NCBI RefSeq assembly: GCF_002214185.1 | Contig: NZ_CP022161.1 | Span: 5,091,486 to 5,155,485 of the forward strand | Direction: 5' to 3' | Length of the DNA stretch: 64,000 nucleotides | Source of the DNA: Streptomyces capitiformicae | Lineage (GTDB): Bacteria > Actinomycetota > Actinomycetes > Streptomycetales > Streptomycetaceae | Shown: positions 18,315 through 26,608 of the stretch, piece by piece | How the letters are laid out: every line of letters begins with the position of its first letter | Position numbering within the stretch: position 1 is the stretch's first letter | Translations under genes and position numbers: made by a program | Notes under the pieces: generated by a model | What the model was told of the DNA's origin: nothing | Seen by the model: the letters and a program-made list of their open reading frames with translations, nothing else | Databases searched by the model: none

Positions 18315-19097
18315 ATGACGTCTCTTTCACCTGCTCTCTCCACCGCCGTCACAGGTTCCGGTCCCGCTCTCCTGCTCGCACACGACGTGGGCACGCAAGC
18401 GGAGAACGACTTCGGCACGATCATCCCCGCGCTGTCCACCGGGCACACCGTCATCGCGCCGGACTACCCCGGTTCCGCCGGCACCCCGCGCGCCGAAGGG
18501 CCGCTCACGCTCGACGGGCTGGCCGACGCGATAGTGGCGGCGGCCGACACGGCCGGCCAGGACACCTTCACGGTGCTCGGCCACTCGCTCGGTGCCGCGG
18601 TGGCGGTACGGGCCGCAGTCCGGCACCCCGAGCGAGTCAAGGGGCTCGTCCTGACGGCGGGCTTCGTCACTCCCGACCAGCGCATGAAGATCACCGCCGC
18701 CATGTTCCTGGACTGCCTGGCCCGGCACGACTTCACGGGATATGCACAGCTCGCCGTCCTGACGGCGTTCGGCGACACCATGCTGTCGGCGTTCACACCG
18801 GACCAGATGGAGTACGCGCTGAAGAAGATCGCGGGATCCGTCGAGGCGGGTGCCGAGGAGCAGTTCACGCTGGCCCGGACGGTGGACGTGAGCGCCGACC
18901 TCGAACGGATCACCGTCCCGACGCTGGTCGTCGCGCCCGTGGAAGACGTCTTCGTCTCGCCGGCCGCCTCCCAGGCACTCGCCGCCGGCATCGCGGGCTC
19001 CGAGTACGCGGAGATCCAGTCGGGCCATCTGGTCGCCGAGGCCGGGCCCGCGTGGCTGGCACGCGTGGACGAGTTCCTGGCCGCCCACGGCCTTTGA
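18315..19097 (+). CDS. Alpha/beta hydrolase (paralogue B)
   Basis: 260 residues, homologous over its whole length to the divergent hydrolase at 17365-18159. It has GHSLGA, an acidic residue in PVEDVF and His in SGHLV. The ATG at 18315 aligns with the paralogue's N-terminus (TAVTGSGPALLL against TAVSGSGPAVLL); a longer in-frame ORF from 18201 is not conserved between the copies. No strong Shine-Dalgarno sequence is visible; an in-frame GTG at 18306 is possible. It stands at the head of the azoxy operon, 79 bases before the first SRPBCC gene. Confidence 0.83.
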   Translation: MTSLSPALSTAVTGSGPALLLAHDVGTQAENDFGTIIPALSTGHTVIAPDYPGSAGTPRAEGPLTLDGLADAIVAAADTAGQDTFTVLGHSLGAAVAVRAAVRHPERVKGLVLTAGFVTPDQRMKITAAMFLDCLARHDFTGYAQLAVLTAFGDTMLSAFTPDQMEYALKKIAGSVEAGAEEQFTLARTVDVSADLERITVPTLVVAPVEDVFVSPAASQALAAGIAGSEYAEIQSGHLVAEAGPAWLARVDEFLAAHGL

Positions 19098-19176
19098 TCG
19101 GGCCGCAGCCGCATTCGAACTGCGAGCCTGACACCGTACTTTCGAGATCACGCCTCCATATGTGCTGGGAGCTTCG

Positions 19177-19656
19177 GTGAATCATCCTGTGAGAGTCGAG
19201 GAAAGGACTCTCGTCACGGTTTCCGCGGAGTCCGTCTACCTCGCGGTGAGCAATGTCCGGCGCATGGGTGAGTGGAGCCCTGAATGCGTGGGTGTGTGGT
19301 CCCGAAGCCAACAGTTCGAGACCGGAACACGGTTTATCGGATGGAATCGCAAGCGACTGTGGTTCTGGTTCACCTCATGCACCGTCGTACGCGCCGAGTA
19401 CGCGCGCGACTTCGCCTTCGAGGTGCGTACGTTCGGCATGCCGGTGGCGCTGTGGGGCTACCGCTTCGAGGACCAGGGCGCCGGCTGCCTGGTGACCGAG
19501 TACTGGGAGGACCTCCGGTCCGGCCGCAGCGCCCCGGTCACCAAGCTCCTCGGCCTGGTCTTCACGGGGACCCCGTCGAAGCGTCGCGGCGTGATCAACC
19601 AGGAAGGAATGCGCGCCACCCTGGCCAGGCTCAAGGCGGCGGTGGAGAGAGCGTGA
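19177..19656 (+). CDS. SRPBCC (START/Bet v1-like) protein, first of two
   Basis: 159 residues with the SRPBCC pattern: ERTLVTVSAESVYLAVSNV near the N-terminus, WSPECVGV, a central FRF/EDQGAG hairpin region and a terminal helix with GMRATLARLKAAV. GTG at 19177 has GGGAG at proper spacing, so I prefer it to the in-frame GTG at 19162. Members of this fold bind hydrophobic ligands and include polyketide cyclases. In this operon it might bind an unstable alkyl hydroxylamine or hydrazine intermediate, which is inference. It has no close resemblance to the other SRPBCC protein at 26609, though both are 159 residues. Confidence 0.8.
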   Translation: MNHPVRVEERTLVTVSAESVYLAVSNVRRMGEWSPECVGVWSRSQQFETGTRFIGWNRKRLWFWFTSCTVVRAEYARDFAFEVRTFGMPVALWGYRFEDQGAGCLVTEYWEDLRSGRSAPVTKLLGLVFTGTPSKRRGVINQEGMRATLARLKAAVERA

Positions 19657-19711
19657 GACCCCCGTCAGCGTGCGGCGACCACGAGTCGCCTTTCGAGAGA
19701 GTAATGCCGAA

Positions 19712-20971
19712 GTGAGCAAGTTCTTGACGGAGAGTGGTATATCCACTGAAGACGCGATCGCCCTGCACCGCGCACACCTGAGCAAGGGACGCAGTCAACT
19801 CGCCGCGATGTTCGGCGGTCTCGTCGAGCAGTCCGCGTCCGGCAGCCGCGTCACCACCACCGATGGGCAGGAGTTCCTCAACTGTGGCGGCTACGGCGTG
19901 TTCTTCGCCGGAGCCGGACATCCACGCATCGTGGCGGCCGTGCAACGGCAGGTGGAGAAGCAGGCCCTCTCCACCCGTCTCTTCCTCGACCCCGAGGTCG
20001 GACGCGCCGCGCAGGCGCTGACCTCGGTGGCACCGGCCGGGCTCGACCGGGTCCACTTCTCCGGCTCCGGCACCGAGGCCACCGAGACGGCCGTCAAGCT
20101 GGCCAGGGCCCACGGGAAGCGTCGGCTGATCTCGATGGAGAACGGCTATCACGGCAAGACCGCCGGCGCCCTGTCGCTGACGGCGAACTCCTTCTACCAG
20201 GACCCGTTCCGGCCCCTGCTGCCCGACGTGGTCCACGTCCCCTTCGGTGACCCCGGGGTGCTGGCCGAGGCCCTCGGGTCAGGCGGTGGCGACGCCTGCG
20301 TCGTGCTCGAACCGGTGCAGAGCGAGGCCGGTGTGATCGTGCCGCCGCCCGGCTACCTCAAGGAAGTGGCGGCCCTGTGCCGGGAGCACAACGCCTTCCT
20401 GGTGGTCGACGAGGTGATGACCGGGCTGGGACGGCTGGGTGCCTGGTGGGGCTGCGATCTCGCACAGGTGCGGCCGGACGTCCTGCTGATCGGGAAGGCC
20501 CTCTCCGGCGGCGTCGTTCCGGTGTCGGCCGCACTGGCCACCCAGGAGGCGTTCGCGCCCTTCGACTCCGACCCCTTCCTGCACACGTCCACCTACTCGG
20601 GCGCGCCGATCGCGATGGCCGCGGCACGCGCGACCGTCGAGGTGATCCGCGACGAGGGACTGGTCGACCGTGCCGCGGAGACCGGGGCCCGGCTGCTGGA
20701 GGCCCTGCGCGCCATCGCCACCGCCCAGGCCCCGGGCCTGGTCCGCGAGGTGCGCGGCGCAGGCCTGCTCATCGGCATCGAACTCGTCGACGCCAGCCAG
20801 GCCGGGGAACTGCTTCTGGAACTGGTGGACCGTCATGTGGTGGTCAACCACTCGCTCAACGCGCACCCGGTCGTCCGCCTCACCCCGCCTGCCGTCATCA
20901 CCCCCGACGAGGAGGCGCGGCTGCTGGAAGCGGTGGACGGGGCGCTGTCGGCCATGGCGAGGAAGTTCTGA
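19712..20971 (+). CDS. Class III PLP-dependent aminotransferase
   Basis: 419 residues. Fold-type I features are GGYGVFFAGAGHP, the phosphate-binding SGSGTEATETA, NGYHGKTAGALS, VVDEVMTGLGR and the PLP lysine in LLIGKALSGG. These enzymes transfer amino groups to terminal aldehydes or ketones. Next to an acyl-thioester reductase and an amine N-hydroxylase gene, the likely job is making the primary amine that is then N-oxidised. I chose GTG at 19712; an in-frame GTG at 19670 would add 14 residues. Spacing to the next gene is 71 bases, in the same orientation. Confidence 0.9.
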   Translation: MSKFLTESGISTEDAIALHRAHLSKGRSQLAAMFGGLVEQSASGSRVTTTDGQEFLNCGGYGVFFAGAGHPRIVAAVQRQVEKQALSTRLFLDPEVGRAAQALTSVAPAGLDRVHFSGSGTEATETAVKLARAHGKRRLISMENGYHGKTAGALSLTANSFYQDPFRPLLPDVVHVPFGDPGVLAEALGSGGGDACVVLEPVQSEAGVIVPPPGYLKEVAALCREHNAFLVVDEVMTGLGRLGAWWGCDLAQVRPDVLLIGKALSGGVVPVSAALATQEAFAPFDSDPFLHTSTYSGAPIAMAAARATVEVIRDEGLVDRAAETGARLLEALRAIATAQAPGLVREVRGAGLLIGIELVDASQAGELLLELVDRHVVVNHSLNAHPVVRLTPPAVITPDEEARLLEAVDGALSAMARKF

Positions 20972-21042
20972 TCGGCGTCCGCCCTGTCGGCAGGCGGCTC
21001 CGCGCACCCCCTGGCTGTTCCACGCATCGAAAGGCCACACAC

Positions 21043-22089
21043 ATGGTGACGCTACGCAAGACCATCCTGCTCACCGGCGGCTCCGGAGTGCTCGGCACCG
21101 CGCTCATCCCGCAGTTGGGCCACCATCGCATCATCGCCCTTGCGCACAGAAGACCACCGTCCGGCTGCGATGAGGTGGTGCACGGCAACGTCTCCCTGCC
21201 TCTGCTGGGGCTGGACGCAGCCGTCTACCGCAAGCTGTGCGCCGAGGTGGACGTCGTGATCCACTCCGCGGGCATGGTGAAGTTCAGCAGCACCGCGGAG
21301 GAGATGGAAACCCTCAACGTGCGGGGCGCGCGCGAGATGTCGCGGTTCGCCGTCGACGCGGACGCAGCGCTGATCCACGTCAGCACGGCCTACGTCGCAC
21401 GCGTGGAAGAGATCCGGGCGGCGGGCGGAGAGCAGGCCAGCCGGGCCGGCAGCAGTCCATCGCTGTACGTGACGTCCAAGGTCCTCGGCGAGCAGATCGT
21501 CCGGGAGAGCGGCGCGCAGGCCGTGATCGTACGGCCGTCGATCATCATCGGCGACTCCGTCACCGGGGAGATCTCCCAGAAGCAGGGGCTGCACACCTTC
21601 GCCCACAACGTCCTGCGCAACCGGCTGCCCTTCGTACCCAGCGACCCCACGGGCTTCGTCGACTTCGTCCCGCAGGACCTGGTGGCCCGGGCGATCGTGA
21701 CGCTGCTGGACCGGGATGTCCGGGACGGTGAGTACTGGATCAGCAGCGGGTCCCACGCGCTCACCTCCTACCGGCTGACCGAGGTGATCGTCGAGGAGGC
21801 CGACGCCCGGGGCATCACGGTCAATCCGCTGCGGGTGCTCGCCCCGGACATCGTGGAACGCCTGGTGCGCCCCGCCTTCTTCGACGTGGTGCCCGGCTGG
21901 GCGAAGACCCGGCTGGACGGGCTGCTCGACATGTCCGCCGTGCTGTTCCACAAGCACCCGATCCCCAGCTCGCTGGCCGAGATTCCCGGCTGCGAGTACG
22001 CGGCGGACGTCAAGGCCGGCGAGAAGGCGTGGCGGGCCTCGGTCCGTCGCATGATCCAGGAGCGGTACCGGACCTACGCCACGGCCTGA
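21043..22089 (+). CDS. NAD(P)-dependent extended SDR, thioester-reductase-like
   Basis: 348 residues. A Rossmann loop TGGSGVLG sits at the N-terminus, VIHSAGMVKFSS and HVSTAYVARV follow, and the catalytic pair is in SLYVTSKVLGE (YxxxK). The layout resembles acyl-CoA or acyl-ACP reductases (the male-sterility/thioester-reductase branch) more than sugar epimerases. Paired with the aminotransferase just upstream, it would reduce an acyl thioester to an aldehyde for transamination. ATG at 21043 with GAAAGG upstream. Substrate assignment is inference. Confidence 0.82.
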   Translation: MVTLRKTILLTGGSGVLGTALIPQLGHHRIIALAHRRPPSGCDEVVHGNVSLPLLGLDAAVYRKLCAEVDVVIHSAGMVKFSSTAEEMETLNVRGAREMSRFAVDADAALIHVSTAYVARVEEIRAAGGEQASRAGSSPSLYVTSKVLGEQIVRESGAQAVIVRPSIIIGDSVTGEISQKQGLHTFAHNVLRNRLPFVPSDPTGFVDFVPQDLVARAIVTLLDRDVRDGEYWISSGSHALTSYRLTEVIVEEADARGITVNPLRVLAPDIVERLVRPAFFDVVPGWAKTRLDGLLDMSAVLFHKHPIPSSLAEIPGCEYAADVKAGEKAWRASVRRMIQERYRTYATA

Positions 22090-22113
22090 CCGCCGGCCGC
22101 CGGAAGGGAAGAC

Positions 22114-22569
22114 ATGAGCGCGGAACAAGCCTTCGGGCACCGGCAGAACTACCGCACCACGCGCGCGGAGTACCTCGGCGTCTTCGCCGTCGCCGCTGTC
22201 GCCTTTCTGTGGCACATCGACGAGGTGCGCTGGGGACCGGCGATCCTGCTGTTCGTCTACATCGACGTCATCGGCTACATCCCGGGCCTGATCGCCTACA
22301 CCCTGTCAAGGGACGGGCGCATCCACCCGGTGTTCCACATCCTGTACAACGTCATGCACACCTGGCTGAGCGCCGGCCTGGTGATCCTGCTGTGGGTCTG
22401 GCAGCTGGGCCCGGAGTGGGCCCTTCTGGTCGTCCCGCTGCACCTGTTCGGCGACAGAGGTCTGCTGGGCAACTACGCCAAACCTGTCAGCGAGCCGTTC
22501 GAGCACTTCGAGACCGGCCGTCAGAAGGCCTTCCGCGCCGCACGGCAGGCGGAGGTGCACACCGCATGA
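22114..22569 (+). CDS. Small His-rich integral membrane protein, VlmO-type (putative membrane-bound hydrazine synthase)
   Basis: 151 residues with about four membrane segments (around 20-36, 45-68, 78-100 and 106-120). Conserved-looking polar residues cluster in IHPVFHILYNVMHTW and VPLHLFGDRGL, suggesting a metal site in the membrane. The gene sits directly before a VlmA-like and a VlmB-like gene, sharing a 4-base ATGA overlap with the former. In the valanimycin pathway a membrane-bound hydrazine synthase (VlmO) works with the diiron azoxy synthase (VlmB). This call rests on topology, His/Asp pattern and gene context, not alignment. Strong ribosome binding site GGAAGGGAAG. Confidence 0.6.
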   Translation: MSAEQAFGHRQNYRTTRAEYLGVFAVAAVAFLWHIDEVRWGPAILLFVYIDVIGYIPGLIAYTLSRDGRIHPVFHILYNVMHTWLSAGLVILLWVWQLGPEWALLVVPLHLFGDRGLLGNYAKPVSEPFEHFETGRQKAFRAARQAEVHTA

Positions 22570-23543
22570 CCACTCCGCAACCGGACGTGCTGGACAGCAT
22601 CGCCGCGTACGCCGACCACCCCAGCGGATTCCTCGCCTACAACGACGGTGTCGAGCATTTCACCTCCCCGTCCGTGGCGGGTGTCATCGCCTACCGGCGG
22701 CGCGGCGACACCGTGTTCACCTTCGGTGGGCCGTTCGCGCCCGCCGAGCTCCGCGGCGCGCTGCTGGCCGAGTTCCAGCAGCGGGTGGTCGGCGCCCGGC
22801 AGCGACTGGTCGCCGCACAAGTCCGGGCCGCGGACCTGGATGTGTTCGCCGGACGGGACTGGACGGTCAACCAGCTGGGCAGCTCGTACAGCATCGACCT
22901 GGAGCGTTTCACGCTGAAGGGCAAGGCACTGGCAAAGATCCGGCAGAACATGGCCCGGGCCCGGCGGGAGAAGGTGTCGGTCCGCGAGGTGCCGGCCGTC
23001 GACCCGCCGCCCGAGCTGGACGAGATCGACCGCACATGGCTGCGCGACAAGGGCCGGCACGTCAAGCGGATGACCTTCCTGGTGGGCGAACGCACCGGCC
23101 GGGGCACCCCGCACCGACGGCTGTTCGTGGCCGAGCGCGACAGGGCCGTGATCGGCTATGTCTCCTACTCGCCGTCGTACGGCAGCCGTCCCGGCTGGCT
23201 GTACGACCTGACCCGGCGCACACCGGAGGCCTCGGTCGGCACGATCGAGCTGATCAACTTCGCTGCCCTGCAGACGTTCACAGAGGAAGGAGCCAGGTGG
23301 CTCCACCTGGGGCTGACCCCGTTCGCCGGGCTCGGCACCGAGCCGGGCAACGCCAGCCCGCCGCTCACTCGCATGGTGCGTCTGATCTCCGAGCGGGGCG
23401 CGTTCGTCTATCCGGCCCGGTCCCAGCAGGCGTTCAAGCTCAAATGGGCGCCGCAGGTGGTCGAGCCCGAGTACGTGGCTTTCAGAGGCGGTCCCCGGCC
23501 GTCCTCCCTCTGGCAGTTGTTCCGCATCACCAACGCAATCTGA
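22566..23543 (+). CDS. Aminoacyl-tRNA-dependent transferase of the DUF2156/LPG-synthase fold, VlmA-like
   Basis: 325 residues resembling the soluble C-terminal domain of lysyl-phosphatidylglycerol synthases. Visible blocks are TFGGPFAP near 55, QLGSSYSIDLERFTLKGK, KIRQNMARARRE, LFVAERDRAVIGYVSYSPSYG, PGWLYDLTRR and WLHLGLTPFAGL near 250. In valanimycin biosynthesis VlmA moves serine from seryl-tRNA onto an alkylhydroxylamine, and I believe it belongs to this fold. Here it is translationally coupled to the VlmO-like gene and followed by the VlmB-like gene, so the same role is the best guess. Whether serine or another amino acid is used cannot be told. No aminoacyl-tRNA synthetase gene is in the window. 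Confidence 0.72.
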   Translation: MTTPQPDVLDSIAAYADHPSGFLAYNDGVEHFTSPSVAGVIAYRRRGDTVFTFGGPFAPAELRGALLAEFQQRVVGARQRLVAAQVRAADLDVFAGRDWTVNQLGSSYSIDLERFTLKGKALAKIRQNMARARREKVSVREVPAVDPPPELDEIDRTWLRDKGRHVKRMTFLVGERTGRGTPHRRLFVAERDRAVIGYVSYSPSYGSRPGWLYDLTRRTPEASVGTIELINFAALQTFTEEGARWLHLGLTPFAGLGTEPGNASPPLTRMVRLISERGAFVYPARSQQAFKLKWAPQVVEPEYVAFRGGPRPSSLWQLFRITNAI

Positions 23544-23572
23544 CAAAAACGACCATCATTGAGGATCACAGG

Positions 23573-24523
23573 ATGACGACGGACATCGCCCCCGAGGCGG
23601 ACTGGGACCAGGCTCCCAACGTGCTGGAGGGAGCCCGTGGGCTTAGGCTCAGCCCAGAGCGGTGCGACCTGGACTACTGGATCGCCAATGTCGCGCAGGG
23701 GACACTCAAAGGGCTGGTCAACGGCCACCACCCGGACGCCGTGACACCCGACTACATGCTCAAGTCCGGCCCGCTGCGCGACGCGCTGCTCTTCGAGTTC
23801 TCCTTCCGCTCCATCGCCGAGGACAAGGCCGCGCGGGCCATCACCTCCCTGGTGCAGAACGCCCCCGACGTCAAGTCCATGGAGTTCTACGCCACCCAGC
23901 TCATCGACGAGGCCCGGCACGCTCAGGCGTTCCGCGCGCACATGGTCGAGGTCGGCGTCCAGGAGACCGAACTCGACCAGGTCATCGAGGAGTACGCGGG
24001 CGAGCACCGGCGCAACGTCCTCGACCCGCTGGAGGAGTTCGGCCTGAGTGTGATGAACGGGCCACACGCCTTCGTCTCCGGAGTCGCGGTGCTGACCATC
24101 CTGGTCGAGGGCGTGCTGGCGCCCACCGGCGAACTGAGCGAGCACAAGTGGAAGATCGTCGACCCGGCGGCGGCGAGCGTGGAGCGCGGCGCGGGCATCG
24201 ACGAGATCCGGCACCTGACCGTCGGCAGCGAGATCGTCAAACGGCATCTGGAGCAGGACCCGTCGCTGAAGGAGCATCTGGCCGACGTGATCCGGCGCGG
24301 CAACGAGCTGTGGGCCAAGCTGCCGGTGCTCGCGGTGCTGGAGCGCCGGGAGCAGCTGTTCCAGACCGGCATCCAGCAGATCGCCGACGTCATCGGCGAC
24401 CACGAGATCTGGCCCGGCCGCCGGCTGCTGGACAGCACTCCGGACGAGCGGATCGCCACCGCCCTGGAGTGGTCCGTCGAGACCCAGACCGCCCGCCTGG
24501 CCTACATGGGGATGGGGGAGTGA
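23573..24523 (+). CDS. Ferritin-like non-heme diiron protein, VlmB-like (putative azoxy synthase)
   Basis: 316 residues, mostly helical. Two ExxH metal motifs are plain: IDEARHAQAF (about 108-117) and IDEIRHLTVG (about 206-215). Glutamates on partner helices are in SIAEDKAARAI and TILVEGVLAP. This four-helix diiron pattern is shared by N-oxygenases; VlmB of the valanimycin pathway is the diiron enzyme that finishes the hydrazine-azo-azoxy sequence. ATG at 23573 follows GAGGA. It lies 29 bases after the VlmA-like gene and overlaps the next start by GTGA, so it belongs to the core operon. Confidence 0.72.
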   Translation: MTTDIAPEADWDQAPNVLEGARGLRLSPERCDLDYWIANVAQGTLKGLVNGHHPDAVTPDYMLKSGPLRDALLFEFSFRSIAEDKAARAITSLVQNAPDVKSMEFYATQLIDEARHAQAFRAHMVEVGVQETELDQVIEEYAGEHRRNVLDPLEEFGLSVMNGPHAFVSGVAVLTILVEGVLAPTGELSEHKWKIVDPAAASVERGAGIDEIRHLTVGSEIVKRHLEQDPSLKEHLADVIRRGNELWAKLPVLAVLERREQLFQTGIQQIADVIGDHEIWPGRRLLDSTPDERIATALEWSVETQTARLAYMGMGE

Positions 24524-25437
24524 GCAACCGGGACACGCGTCCGGCTACGGACCCCGCGCCCGACCGGCTGACGGTGGCGCTGCCTGGCGGAGCCGAGCTG
24601 GCGGTGCTCCGGTGGCCGGGCCCGGCCACCGGAGCACCGCTGGTGGTGGTGTGGCCCGCGCTCGGTGTGCGGGCGCGGTTCTACCGGCGTTTCGCCGCCG
24701 AGCTGGCAGCACACGGCCTGGGCGTCGCGGTGGTCGATCTACGCGGCTACGGGGACAGCCGGCCCAGGCCGGACTCCTCGTCGCGGTACGGCTACCACGA
24801 GATGGCCACGGTGGACTACCCGGCCGTATTCGACGCGCTGCGCGAGCGGGCGCCGGACAGCCCGTTGTTTCTGCTGGGGCACAGCATCGGCGGGCAGATC
24901 GGCCTGATGTACGCGGCCAGGAACCCGGCCGAGCTGGACGGGATACTGCTGGTCGCGGCCGGCACGCCGCACTTCCGTACCTATCCCGGGCTGACGAAGC
25001 TGATCCCGCTTCTGGGCACCCACGCCATCGCCGGCGTCGCCCGGCTGCGTGGCTACTGGCCAGGCGACGTCCTGCGCTTCGCCGGGCGTCAGTCCCGCGT
25101 CCTGGTCGGTGACTGGGCCCGGATGGCCCGTACCGGCCGCTATCGCCCGGCCGGCGCCAACGTCGACTACGAACAGGTGATCGCGGACCTTCGTCTGCCG
25201 GTGCTCGCGGTGTCGGTCGGCAACGACCTGCTGGCCCCGCCCGGCGCGGTGGACGCCCTCTGCGGGCTGCTGCCCGGCGCGACGGTGTCCCGTTGGCACC
25301 ACGCCGAACAGCTCAGCCACACCGCCTGGGCCAACCGGCCCGAGCCGATCGCCAGGGAGATCGGCCGATGGATCGACAGCACGCTCGCGGGCAAGCCCTG
25401 GCCCGGCCCCGGAGGAGACAGCGATGCGGTTTCTTGA
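24520..25437 (+). CDS. Alpha/beta hydrolase in the azoxy operon
   Basis: 305 residues with nucleophile GHSIGG, an acidic residue in VGNDLLAPP and a candidate His in QLSHTAW. HGLGVAVVDLRGYGDS is typical of serine hydrolases. GTG start overlaps the VlmB-like stop (GTGA), and the gene end overlaps the N-hydroxylase start by 14 bases. It is distinct from the divergent paralogue pair at 17.4-19.1 kb. It may hydrolyse an ester or thioester intermediate such as the aminoacyl ester expected from the VlmA-type step; that is inference. Confidence 0.82.
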   Translation: MSNRDTRPATDPAPDRLTVALPGGAELAVLRWPGPATGAPLVVVWPALGVRARFYRRFAAELAAHGLGVAVVDLRGYGDSRPRPDSSSRYGYHEMATVDYPAVFDALRERAPDSPLFLLGHSIGGQIGLMYAARNPAELDGILLVAAGTPHFRTYPGLTKLIPLLGTHAIAGVARLRGYWPGDVLRFAGRQSRVLVGDWARMARTGRYRPAGANVDYEQVIADLRLPVLAVSVGNDLLAPPGAVDALCGLLPGATVSRWHHAEQLSHTAWANRPEPIAREIGRWIDSTLAGKPWPGPGGDSDAVS

Positions 25438-26554
25438 ACCGGAGCGCGAGACTCTGGAGACGTTCCTGCCCGGACTGGACGACCGACTGGCGGCTCTCCC
25501 CCTGAAGGAGCGGGAGCGGCCGCGGGGTCCCGCACTGACCCTGTTCAAGGAGGCGGGCGGCCCCGGGCTCGTGGTGCCCCCGGAGCACCGGGGGCTGGGG
25601 GCGAGCGCCGTGCAGGCCGTACGGCTGCAGCGGGCCGTAGCCTCGCGCAGCCCCTCCCTGGCGGTGGCCACCACCATGCACCACTTCTCGGTGGCGGGCC
25701 TGATCCAGGCGTACGAGGCCACCAAAGGCATGGAGTGGATGCTGCTGGAGGCCGTCGCCGACCAGAGGCTGCTGATGGCCTCCGGGTTCGCCGAGGGCAG
25801 GTCTGGGCAGTCGATCCTGTCGTCCTCCATCACGGCCCGGCAGGACGGCGACGACATCGTCCTCAACGGGTTCAAGAAGCCCTGCAGTCTTTCCGCTTCG
25901 ATGGATCTGCTGACCGCGTCCGTGGCGCTCGACACCGACAGCGGTCCGCAGCTGGCCGTGGCGCTGGTCCCCGCGTCGACTCCCGGTATCTCCGTGCACC
26001 CGTTCTGGGGTACCACCGCACTGGTCGGCGCCGAGAGCGACGAGGTACGGCTGGAGGACGTCCGAGTGCCGACGGACATGGTGGTCCGCACCGAGCTGGG
26101 CGAGGACGGCAGTCTGGACCGGATCCAGACCGTGGGCTTCATCTGGTTCGAGCTGATGATGGCGGCCTCGTATCTGGGCATGGCCAGCGCACTGGCGGAA
26201 CAGGTGCTCGCCAGGGACCGGGCGGACGTCGCCGAGCGGGCCCGGATCCTGGTGGAACTGGAGGCCGCGATGGGTGCCGTGGTCGGCGCCGCGTCGGCGC
26301 TGGACGGCGACGGCCCCGTGGGGCAGGCGGAGCTGCTGCAGTCGCTGGTGGTCCGATTCTCGGTACAGGACACCATCGACCGGGTGACGCCGCGCTGTCT
26401 GGAGGCGCTCGGCGGCATGTCGTACGTATCCAGTGACGAGACGTCGTATCTGGCCGCGTGCGCGGCCGCCCTGAAGTTCCACCCACCGTCGCGCGCCTGG
26501 TCCGGTCAGGCGCTGTGCACGGCCTTCGCCGGCGGACCGCTGGTCCTGGGCTGA
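25424..26554 (+). CDS. Acyl-CoA-dehydrogenase-fold flavoenzyme, likely amine N-hydroxylase (VlmH-like)
   Basis: 376 residues of the acyl-CoA dehydrogenase superfamily: LFKEAGGPGLVVPPEHRGLG, TTMHHFSVAGL, FAEGRSGQSI, VLNGFKKPCSLS, DEVRLEDVRVPTD, and helices with RCLEALGGMSY toward the end. The valanimycin isobutylamine N-hydroxylase (VlmH) is a two-component flavin enzyme of this superfamily, and genomic context points to the same job here. A true dehydrogenase role cannot be excluded from sequence alone. The partner flavin reductase is not in the window and would come from elsewhere. ATG at 25424 has GGAGGAGA upstream. Confidence 0.75.
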   Translation: MRFLEPERETLETFLPGLDDRLAALPLKERERPRGPALTLFKEAGGPGLVVPPEHRGLGASAVQAVRLQRAVASRSPSLAVATTMHHFSVAGLIQAYEATKGMEWMLLEAVADQRLLMASGFAEGRSGQSILSSSITARQDGDDIVLNGFKKPCSLSASMDLLTASVALDTDSGPQLAVALVPASTPGISVHPFWGTTALVGAESDEVRLEDVRVPTDMVVRTELGEDGSLDRIQTVGFIWFELMMAASYLGMASALAEQVLARDRADVAERARILVELEAAMGAVVGAASALDGDGPVGQAELLQSLVVRFSVQDTIDRVTPRCLEALGGMSYVSSDETSYLAACAAALKFHPPSRAWSGQALCTAFAGGPLVLG

Positions 26555-26608
26555 ACCCGGCCGCCGTTGGCCGCCTGCCGGCGTTCGACTCTCTGGAAGG
26601 AACCCGTA

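Noticed and set aside
21043..22089. Extended SDR as part of the deoxysugar pathway
   Set aside because: Its sequence and position beside the aminotransferase fit a thioester reductase; the sugar genes are in a separate group 8 kb away.
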